6,463 nucleotides of DNA from Bacteroidales bacterium. GTDB taxonomy: Bacteria > Bacteroidota > Bacteroidia > Bacteroidales > JAOZMU01. Below are positions 1 through 4,976 of the stretch, piece after piece. How positions within the stretch are numbered: position 1 is the first letter of the stretch; each line of letters opens with the position of its first letter. The notes under the pieces are model-generated. The model was given only the letters and a program-made list of their open reading frames with translations. It was not told the origin of the DNA and ran no database searches. The DNA is taken from positions 1-6,463 of the forward strand of contig JAOZMU010000205.1 of NCBI GenBank assembly GCA_029934165.1, given 5' to 3'. The position numbers and the translations under genes are program-made.

Positions 1-115
1 CTGGGCATACAAATATTTCATTCCTACGAAGTTTTTTGCACAAAAAAACCAGACAGGTCTCCAAGTCCTGTCTGGTTTGTCTCAATAGCCCGAAGAGCGA
101 GTAGCTGCGGTAAAC
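1..115. repeat. Composite palindromic repeat, copy 1 (cut by window start)
   Basis: This copy starts inside the first palindrome (CTGGG arm at 1-5). It carries a damaged version of the ATTCC-TAC-GGAAT mini-hairpin (20-30, where one G of the right arm is missing), the CCAGACAGG hairpin (46-78), then the TCAATAGCCCGAAG block and GCTGCGGTAAAC (up to 115). The order and orientation match the copies at 1411-1515 and 1577-1709. It lies just past the 3' end of the YhcG-like gene, so that gene is bracketed by same-orientation copies. Confidence 0.85.
42..78 (-). terminator. Intrinsic terminator-like hairpin after the YhcG-like gene
   Basis: Perfect 12-base arms (AAACCAGACAGG at 46-57 and its complement at 67-78) enclose a 9-base loop. 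Read on the minus strand, the stem runs straight into seven T residues (complement of 42-48). It begins 48 bases past the stop codon at 126, the right place and orientation to end this transcript. The plus strand has no T-tract, so it would work in one direction only. The hairpin is also the central palindrome of the composite repeat. Confidence 0.7.
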
Positions 116-125
116 AATCTGTCTA

Positions 126-1244
126 TCAGTCTGTTATCAGTCTCATAACTAATTTTTCGAGTTCTTCGCGTGTTGGCAGTTGTAGTAGATATTCGTTTAC
201 AAATACATTTTCTTTTGCTGTGGTAGCATACTTTACCATTGTTTTTTTACTCTTCGTGCAAAGCAAAATTCCTATTGGCTCGCGGTCGTGCGCCTGCATT
301 ATTTCGTGTTTGTAATATTGCAAATAAACTTCTAATTGCCCGATGTGTTCGTGTTTAAATTCGTCGTTTTTAATCTCAATGATAACGTGCGAGCGCAGTA
401 TTCGGTGATAAAAAACCAAGTCGATATAAAAATATTCGTCATCAATCAGAATCCGTTTTTGGCGAGCTTCAAAACAAAAACCGTTTCCAAGTTCCAAAAG
501 AAATAGTTGCAGATTGTCAATCAAAGCCTGTTCTATGTCGCTCTCTTCCAAAACATCTTTTACGGGAAGGTCTAAAAATTCAAAAGTCATCGGATTTTTC
601 AACAAATTTGCAGGTGTTTGCAAATCAGCCTTTTCATGTATCAACCGACTAAGTTTTTCTTTGTCTTTAGACAGACCCGACCGCTCGAAATAAAGCGTTG
701 CAATTTGTCTTTTCAGCTCGCTAACGCTCCACGTGCCACGCATGCACTCAATTTCATAGAAGCTTCGTTTCAGTTGGTCGCCGATGCGAATAAGCTGCTC
801 AATGTGCGAGTACGACAATTTTGTAATCACTCTTTCGCCATCAATCAGCAAATTGTTTGTTTGCTTCGGGTCTTGGTTTTGCAAAGTCTGTAAATCAACA
901 GGAAGTAATTCGGCGGTTGGCAACTGCCGAATTGCGCTTTTCTCGAAAATGGCGGTTAGCGACTGCCGAATCTGAGGGTAATATTGATAAAATTTTCGGT
1001 AATCTCTAAAACGTCTTTCAGTAAGCCCTTTTATATCCGTATTTTTTAACCTCTGTTCGAGTTTTTGCAATAATGCTGTTCCGTAGGCTGCCTTGTCCTT
1101 GCCGTTTTGCTCATACTCCACGATATAACAACCTATAAGCCAATTACGAACGGTAAGGCTTGTATTGATTGCCTTGGTTGCGCTATTGTGAAAAAACTGA
1201 TGTGCGGATATTATTTTGTTGGATAAACCTTTGAAAGAAAGCAT
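126..1244 (-). CDS. YhcG-family protein: DUF1016 N-terminal domain plus PDDEXK nuclease domain
   Basis: This is a YhcG/DUF1016 protein of about 372 residues, close to the usual family length. Residues about 20-100 form the helical DUF1016 N-terminal domain, with a match to the family pattern around TVRNWLIGCYIVEYEQNG. Residues about 220-350 form a PDDEXK-type nuclease fold: numbering from the ATG, D275 in FYIDLVFYH, E290 and K292 in VIIEIK, and Q303 in GQLEVYLQ fit the active-site pattern. The family is common in defence islands and beside restriction systems, but its exact role is poorly settled; DNA cleavage here is inferred. I chose the ATG at 1242-1244. The frame extends to a TTG at 1269-1271, but a possible promoter lies immediately upstream of that, so a TTG start would leave almost no leader. 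The linker between domains carries two copies of an IRQ-x-x-TA peptide made by palindromic DNA (907-972). No CARF or other nucleotide sensor is seen, so it does not look like a type III ancillary effector. A hairpin with a T-tract follows the stop. Confidence 0.88.
   Translation of the reverse strand: MLSFKGLSNKIISAHQFFHNSATKAINTSLTVRNWLIGCYIVEYEQNGKDKAAYGTALLQKLEQRLKNTDIKGLTERRFRDYRKFYQYYPQIRQSLTAIFEKSAIRQLPTAELLPVDLQTLQNQDPKQTNNLLIDGERVITKLSYSHIEQLIRIGDQLKRSFYEIECMRGTWSVSELKRQIATLYFERSGLSKDKEKLSRLIHEKADLQTPANLLKNPMTFEFLDLPVKDVLEESDIEQALIDNLQLFLLELGNGFCFEARQKRILIDDEYFYIDLVFYHRILRSHVIIEIKNDEFKHEHIGQLEVYLQYYKHEIMQAHDREPIGILLCTKSKKTMVKYATTAKENVFVNEYLLQLPTREELEKLVMRLITD
907..933. repeat. Palindromic unit inside the YhcG-like coding region, copy A
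   Basis: AATTCGGC (907-914) pairs with GCCGAATT (926-933). Inside these, after one G/T mismatch, GTT (916-918) pairs with AAC (922-924) around a GGC loop. It encodes the IRQLPTAEL stretch (residues 105-113 from the ATG) in the linker between the DUF1016 and nuclease domains. Such a regular hairpin inside a coding region is unusual and is repeated 39 bases away. Confidence 0.6.
951..972. repeat. Palindromic unit inside the YhcG-like coding region, copy B
   Basis: GGCGGTTAGCGACTGCCGAATC repeats the core of the unit at 912-933 with four differences, at a distance of exactly 39 bases (13 codons), so both copies are read in the same frame. It encodes the end of IRQSLTA (residues 92-98). Its pairing is weaker than in copy A (GGC/GCC with a mismatch and a wobble inside), as if it is an older or decayed copy. 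Confidence 0.55.
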
Positions 1245-1278
1245 ATTGACTTTGTGTTTTTTTATATGCAATAAACCA

Positions 1279-1312
1279 TAAACTTACAAAATTTCCGCAG
1301 AAAAATACCAAA
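1279..1312 (-). promoter_or_regulatory. Possible Bacteroidota-type promoter for the YhcG-like gene
   Basis: On the minus strand TAAGTTTA (1279-1286) is one base from the Bacteroidota -7 consensus TAnnTTTG. A TTTGG (1308-1312) lies 22 bases further upstream, slightly beyond the usual spacing to a -33 TTG box. The implied transcript start would lie near 1272, giving about 28 leader bases before the ATG at 1244. This is a weak match in AT-rich DNA. Confidence 0.3.
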
Positions 1313-1328
1313 CCCACAAACAAAATCT

Positions 1329-1430
1329 AACATTTCGCAAAACCCAGCATTTCGCAAAACATAACATTCTGCAAAACCTAACATTCTGCAAAACCTAGCA
1401 CCCCATAAAACCCAGCATTCCGCTACGCTG
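1329..1430. repeat. Degenerate 17-bp tandem repeat, array 1 (six units)
   Basis: The DNA can be read as consecutive 17-base units starting at 1329, 1346, 1363, 1380, 1397 and 1414. The units at 1363 and 1380 are identical (AACATTCTGCAAAACCT). The others follow the pattern ARCATTYYGCAAAACCY with drift. The last unit is the 5' arm of the first palindrome of composite copy 2. There are no spacers, so this is not a CRISPR array. No reading frame of note runs through it. Confidence 0.85.
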
Positions 1431-1515
1431 CATACTGGGCTACAAACATTTCATTCCTACGGAATTTTACACAAAAAAACCAGACAGGTTTTAAAAACCT
1501 GTCTGGTTTGTCTCT
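1411..1515. repeat. Composite palindromic repeat, copy 2
   Basis: Palindromes in order are: 1411-1439, CCCAG...CTGGG with further short paired blocks inside and a TAC loop; 1453-1465, ATTCC-TAC-GGAAT; and 1477-1509, AAACCAGACAGGTTTT with a perfect 16-base complement after one central base. It stops at GTCTC (1515) and lacks the AGCCCGAAGGCT block seen in the other copies. It sits upstream of the YhcG-like gene in the same orientation as copy 1. Confidence 0.85.
1473..1509 (-). terminator. Terminator-like hairpin in composite repeat copy 2
   Basis: A perfect 16-base inverted repeat (1477-1492 with 1494-1509) is followed on the minus strand by a T7 tract (complement of 1473-1479, partly within the stem). 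It lies between the end of the cas operon and the possible promoter of the YhcG-like gene. It could stop read-through from cmr6 and keep the two units transcriptionally separate. That role is inferred from position and structure. Confidence 0.5.
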
Positions 1516-1527
1516 ATCCCAAAACCT

Positions 1528-1596
1528 AGCATTACGCAAAATTAATCATTCCACAAAAAACTAGCAATCTACTAAACCCAGCATTCCGCTGCGCTG
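1528..1596. repeat. Degenerate 17-bp tandem repeat, array 2 (four units)
   Basis: Units start at 1528, 1545, 1563 and 1580, the second being 18 bases. They follow the same loose pattern as the array at 1329-1430 (AGCATTACGCAAAATTA, AGCAATCTACTAAACCC and so on). Again the last unit is the 5' arm of the next composite repeat's first palindrome. The two arrays therefore occupy equivalent positions in front of two composite copies. Confidence 0.7.
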
Positions 1597-1709
1597 CATA
1601 CTGGGCTACAAACATGCCATCCCTACGGGATTTTGCAAACAAACCAGACAGGTCTCCAAGTCCTGTCTGGTTTGTTTCAATAGCCCGAAGGCTCGCAGCT
1701 GCGGTAAAC
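1577..1709. repeat. Composite palindromic repeat, copy 3 (most complete)
   Basis: This copy has all parts: palindrome 1577-1605 (CCCAG...CTGGG, loop TGC), mini-hairpin 1619-1631 (ATCCC-TAC-GGGAT), strong hairpin 1640-1674 (CAAACCAGACAGG with a perfect 13-base partner), tetraloop-like AGCC-CGAA-GGCT at 1682-1693, a 10-base palindrome CGCAGCTGCG at 1694-1703, then GGTAAAC. Its first base lies 166 bases from that of copy 2. Its strong hairpin has no long T-tract on either strand, so it is a poor intrinsic terminator. Confidence 0.88.
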
Positions 1710-1746
1710 GGTCGAAACGCACAGAATATCGACGGCAGTACAAGTC

Positions 1747-1770
1747 TCAATAGCCCGAAGGCTCGCAGCT
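1747..1770. repeat. Partial composite repeat (3' block only)
   Basis: TCAATAGCCCGAAGGCTCGC followed by AGCT is an exact 24-base copy of 1677-1700, 70 bases away. It includes the AGCC-CGAA-GGCT hairpin but none of the upstream palindromes. It shows that the 3' block can be duplicated on its own. Confidence 0.8.
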
Positions 1771-1847
1771 TTTAAAATTTTGGCTTACGTTTGGCAGAAA
1801 ACAAAATATCAAAGAGCTTTTGCAAGATAACGTTTTTTTGGAAAGGC

Positions 1848-1886
1848 GGCAAAATGCGCAAAAGAAAAATATTTGCTCATTTTGCC
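1848..1886. other. Stem-loop directly downstream of cmr6
   Basis: GGCAAAATGcGCA (1848-1860) and TGCtCATTTTGCC (1874-1886) form 13-base arms with one mismatch around a 13-base loop. The structure begins 8 bases past the cmr6 stop codon. It is well placed to protect the transcript end or slow the polymerase. No T-tract follows it at once on the minus strand, so I do not call it a standard intrinsic terminator. Confidence 0.5.
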
Positions 1887-1894
1887 ACTTGTTT

Positions 1895-2719
1895 TTATTC
1901 CATCTGTCCGTAGCCAACGTTGGTTTTTGCTCCGATGCCTATCTCTTTGATAATTGTCTTGAAAAGTGTTTTCTTTTGTTCGGCTGTTATTGTAACTCCA
2001 TCTATAACAGAAGCTTTCAGGTCGAAACGAAACTCAAAAGTTACCTCGGGCAAAATCTTCATAAACTGCAAAGGCGTTGGGTTTTTGAGCGGATTATCGC
2101 CGTGTGGCGTTATATAGTCGTTGCCGAGAAATTTGCCTTTTTTGTTGCCTTCCGTGATTACTGCATCATGAAAAATATCTCGCTCATAAACAGAAAGATA
2201 TACAGTTTTCTTTTCGGTTGTTTTGTCGGTATCAACTCCGTCAAAAATTTGCTTTTCGAGTTTATCAACATCCATATTTGCCAAATCAGAAGAAATTTCG
2301 CACAAAAGCTCTTTTATCCACTCTTTTCGCCTTGCGCTATTTTTCATTTTGATTTCGCCGTTTTTGTCCAACTTATCGGACGATGGAAACACGCTTCGCA
2401 AAAGTCCTTTTACAGAAGAACCCGGAATTAGTGGCATTCCTGTTGTGTGGTCGAAAAAGAAACCAAGCTTTAGTTCGCCTTGCGCATCGTCTTTGTTTTT
2501 TTCGGCTTCGTGTGTGTAGCCGCTGCCAATCAGCACGCCTGGGTAAGTGGTTGTAAGACAAAAGTTAAACTCTTTTTTCACAGCACTTGCCACATCATTT
2601 TTATCAAATACTTGCCCAAAAATTTTCAGGTTTTTTGCCTCGTATTGTTGCTGGCGTTCCGTCCCTATTCCCGAATAATAGTCTTTGTAGAAAAGCCAGC
2701 CTATATTTGAATTGCTCAT
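1895..2719 (-). CDS. cmr6: Cmr6, RAMP subunit of the type III-B effector complex
   Basis: This 274-residue RAMP protein is normal in length for Cmr6, the subunit near the head end of the Cmr complex filament that helps hold the crRNA and target RNA. Family signs are TYPGVLIGSGYTHEA (58-72), the FFFDHTTGMPLIPGSSVKG block (87-105) typical of Cmr6, DYITPHGDNPLKNPTPLQF (201-219), and the C-terminal glycine-rich loop GIGAKTNVGYG (261-271). The ATG lies 3 bases past the cmr5 stop, so the two are probably translationally coupled. It is the last gene of the operon, followed by a stem-loop and repeats. No frameshift or missing block is seen. Confidence 0.93.
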   Translation of the reverse strand: MSNSNIGWLFYKDYYSGIGTERQQQYEAKNLKIFGQVFDKNDVASAVKKEFNFCLTTTYPGVLIGSGYTHEAEKNKDDAQGELKLGFFFDHTTGMPLIPGSSVKGLLRSVFPSSDKLDKNGEIKMKNSARRKEWIKELLCEISSDLANMDVDKLEKQIFDGVDTDKTTEKKTVYLSVYERDIFHDAVITEGNKKGKFLGNDYITPHGDNPLKNPTPLQFMKILPEVTFEFRFDLKASVIDGVTITAEQKKTLFKTIIKEIGIGAKTNVGYGQME

Positions 2720-2722
2720 AAT

Positions 2723-3106
2723 CTAATTGTTTTTGTCAAATTCAAAAGTACGCATTGCAAGTTTCACCGCCACAGCCGCATTCATAATGTCTGCTTTTAT
2801 TTCGGCAAGTTTTTCTTTATTGTGCTTTGCGTAAAGAAACAAGTTGTCGTAAGCCGTGTCTTTATAATCGTCGTTGCTCTTTTCCAGTACTTTATAAATA
2901 ACATTCATAACTTTTTTACGCTTTTTTCCTGCTTCTGTTTCGCTGTGGTAAAACGCCAATGCTGCCAACAAACCAGATTGCATGCTTGCCGCACCGAAAG
3001 AAGAAATATAACTTTTAAATTCGCTCGGAATTTTTCCGTTTTTTATAAGCTCCGAAGTTTCAATTGCATATATTGCAATTGGTATCATTTTATCTATTAT
3101 CTTCAT
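2723..3106 (-). CDS. cmr5: Cmr5, small helical subunit of the type III-B complex
   Basis: This 127-residue, mostly helical protein matches the Cmr5 small-subunit family. In the Cmr complex Cmr5 copies stack beside the Cmr4 filament and line the path of the target RNA. The family signature is the SSFGAASMQSGLLAALAFY stretch (35-53). The remainder is lysine-rich amphipathic helix, ending in AVAVKLAMRTFEFDK. The length is typical. It begins 11 bases after the cmr4 stop and ends 3 bases before the cmr6 ATG. The identity rests on that motif together with the operon position between cmr4 and cmr6, the usual place. Confidence 0.92.
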   Translation of the reverse strand: MKIIDKMIPIAIYAIETSELIKNGKIPSEFKSYISSFGAASMQSGLLAALAFYHSETEAGKKRKKVMNVIYKVLEKSNDDYKDTAYDNLFLYAKHNKEKLAEIKADIMNAAVAVKLAMRTFEFDKNN

Positions 3107-3117
3107 TGTTAGCTGTT

Positions 3118-3942
3118 TTAAAGAGGTTTAACATCACAAAAACCATAACCAATAGTTGCGTTTGCGCCAATCTGCACAGGTTTTTCCGTAATTTTCGCAA
3201 AGTTGCTATCGCTCTTTCCGTCCGAAAGAATAACGGTTAAAAACCTACTTTCGCGCGGAACAATCTCCTCGTACCAAAGGTTTGTGCTTTGTCCGTTTTC
3301 GAGGCAATTGCGAGCAATGACAGGAAGTGCATCCTTGCCCGCTATCTCATTGAAGTCTTCATTTGAAAATAGAGCTATGTTTTTGCCAACATATTTTTCT
3401 AAAACAACGTATTCTGCCTTTTCAATTTCATCACAAATTTCTGCTTTAAAACTCTCTAAAACAACTCCTTTGGCATTTTCAAAAATAAATGGTTTCTCTT
3501 TTTGATTCAAGGCAATAAACTTGTCTAATGTGCTGATTAGCTCATTTTTTGTTTCTTCGCTACAAAACACTTCAATTTTATTCTTAAACTCCTCTAAAAG
3601 AGACGGACACGTAGCTCTATAAAATGGTCGTTTGTTGCTTCGCACGGGAATTGAAATCAAACTGGCATCAAAAAAGTTATAACCGCCTTTTTGTCTTTCG
3701 CCACCAAAAATTGCTTTTACCGCTTTAGAAATTTCAAATTTTCCTGTGTCGTTAATTTCAACATCAGGAAATTCTGCTCGCATAAATTCGCGCAAAGCAC
3801 CTTTTAGGCTCGATGAGTGGATGGTTGGCAGTTTGGTAACTACATCACGCTGAACCAAATTGTCGATTACTCCGTAATTGTTGTCGCCACTACCGACGTG
3901 CATATTCGATAATGCTCTGATTGAATATATTTTATTTGACAT
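3118..3942 (-). CDS. cmr4: Cmr4, backbone RAMP and target-RNA ribonuclease subunit
   Basis: Cmr4 forms the repeated backbone of the type III-B complex and cuts bound target RNA at regular intervals. This 274-residue copy has the N-terminal RAMP block LSNMHVGSGDNNYGVIDN (11-28). Its D27 matches the catalytic loop aspartate known in Cmr4 (D26 in Pyrococcus furiosus). Next come SSSLKGALREF (43-53), FGGERQKGGYNFFDASLI (79-96), NLWYEEIVPRESRF (221-234), and the C-terminal glycine loop QIGANATIGYGF (257-268). All expected blocks are present, so target cleavage should be possible if the complex assembles. It lies 11 bases after cmr3. The ATG follows an AT-rich stretch with no Shine-Dalgarno sequence, as is usual in Bacteroidota. 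Confidence 0.95.
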   Translation of the reverse strand: MSNKIYSIRALSNMHVGSGDNNYGVIDNLVQRDVVTKLPTIHSSSLKGALREFMRAEFPDVEINDTGKFEISKAVKAIFGGERQKGGYNFFDASLISIPVRSNKRPFYRATCPSLLEEFKNKIEVFCSEETKNELISTLDKFIALNQKEKPFIFENAKGVVLESFKAEICDEIEKAEYVVLEKYVGKNIALFSNEDFNEIAGKDALPVIARNCLENGQSTNLWYEEIVPRESRFLTVILSDGKSDSNFAKITEKPVQIGANATIGYGFCDVKPL

Positions 3943-3953
3943 ATCTTTATATT

Positions 3954-4976
3954 TTATAAGTTTTTTACTGTTTTAAAAATATTAAATCCAAAATCCTGAT
4001 AACTACCAAATTGGAAACACTTTTCGAGTTCCGCAAAATCTTTCGGAAAAAGAATTGAACCACGTTTCAGAAGATTCATTTTGTTTCCCTTTTTTGGTTT
4101 GTCATCAAAATTTTTGGTGTTTTTTGTGTTGGTTTTTATAAACCTGAAATCTGCCGTTTCTGTTATCGCAAATTTGCAATGTTCGTAAATATCCTCATTT
4201 ACAATGGCATCGCTCATTAAAATAACAATATTGTTTTTACCAGTTTCGATATTGAACGCTTTTTCATAAGTCTCGGTAGCTTTTTTAATTTCCATTCGGA
4301 ATTTTGAATTTTCGCCACCAAGCGTTATAATATCATTTTCAAACTTTGCATTGTCCTCAATTTCGGCATAAAAAGCAAATTCCCAATCTTTTTTCAGCGA
4401 ATACACAACCTGACGATAAAAAGCTCCTTCTTCTGTTGCTCCGTCTGCACCTTTGGTTATGCCTACTTTTTCTTTCGGGAGAAAAACTTGTTCAAAGGTT
4501 TTTGACTTGCCACCGTTTGTTGGTTTGACAAGCTCAGGATAATTGTTTTTTACATTATATCTGTCCAAAATCGGCACAAAATCCCTGTTATCATTCAAAC
4601 TTGATTTACCACTTTTTTCTTCTTTAAGGCTAACACCTTCATATTTAGGCGAAAAATAATATTTTTCGTCTTTTTCCATCAAAAAAAGTGGCGAAATGTT
4701 TTTTATTGCACCAAAAGTTTGTTCTGCTTTTTGCAAATCAAAACTTTTTTCGCCTATGAGTTTCGCTGCATTGTCCTTATTATTGTTTTTATGCAGTGGC
4801 AGTAAACCATTGTTTTTCAACAATTGAAATCTAAGCATTCCGAGCAAACTGGTTTGTTGCGGATAATAATTAGATTTTACGTAGTAGTTTTGCACAAGCC
4901 TGTCTTCGCCGAAAGTGTTTTCGCCACCGAAAAAATAACTTTCTACTGGTCGTAATTTTATCAGATATTTACTCAT
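3954..4976 (-). CDS. cmr3: Cmr3, RAMP subunit contacting Cas10 and the crRNA 5' tag
   Basis: Cmr3 is a RAMP protein that pairs with Cas10/Cmr2 at the foot of the complex and binds the crRNA 5' handle. This 340-residue copy opens with the family N-terminus (RPVESYFFGGENTFGED, 9-25). It then has the YPQQTSLLGMLRFQLL block (38-53), VGITKGADGATEEGAFY (171-187), which matches the EEG-x-(L/F)Y motif of Cmr3, TLGGENSKF (218-226), and the C-terminal GSYQDFGFNIF (324-334). Its ATG lies inside the end of cas10, overlapping it by 8 bases, which suggests translational coupling. With cas10 truncated upstream, coupling from that gene may be weakened. The gene itself looks intact. Confidence 0.93.
   Translation of the reverse strand: MSKYLIKLRPVESYFFGGENTFGEDRLVQNYYVKSNYYPQQTSLLGMLRFQLLKNNGLLPLHKNNNKDNAAKLIGEKSFDLQKAEQTFGAIKNISPLFLMEKDEKYYFSPKYEGVSLKEEKSGKSSLNDNRDFVPILDRYNVKNNYPELVKPTNGGKSKTFEQVFLPKEKVGITKGADGATEEGAFYRQVVYSLKKDWEFAFYAEIEDNAKFENDIITLGGENSKFRMEIKKATETYEKAFNIETGKNNIVILMSDAIVNEDIYEHCKFAITETADFRFIKTNTKNTKNFDDKPKKGNKMNLLKRGSILFPKDFAELEKCFQFGSYQDFGFNIFKTVKNL

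Noticed and set aside
126..1244. YhcG-like nuclease considered as the cyclic-oligoadenylate effector of the type III system
   Set aside because: No CARF or SAVED domain is visible. The domains match the stand-alone DUF1016-PDDEXK family, and terminator-like hairpins separate it from the cas operon.
1329..1596. 17-bp repeats considered as a CRISPR array for the neighbouring Cmr system
   Set aside because: Units are contiguous, only 17 bases long and degenerate, with no unique spacers. CRISPR repeats are usually 24-40 bases and nearly identical. No array is present in the window.
1640..1674. Copy 3 CCAGACAGG hairpin as an intrinsic terminator
   Set aside because: The stem is strong, but neither strand has a run of T residues right after it (TTTGTTTGC or TTTGTTTC), unlike copies 1 and 2.
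1532..1750. A 72-codon minus-strand open frame in the intergenic region
   Set aside because: It lies across composite repeat copy 3 and part of the 17-bp array, and its predicted peptide is simply the translation of the repeat palindromes. It has no recognisable domain. It is most likely a spurious frame.
1820..2431. A 203-codon plus-strand open frame
   Set aside because: It runs antisense to cmr6, which has all its family motifs. The plus-strand peptide is rich in Phe, Cys and Tyr, as expected of a shadow of AT-rich coding DNA.
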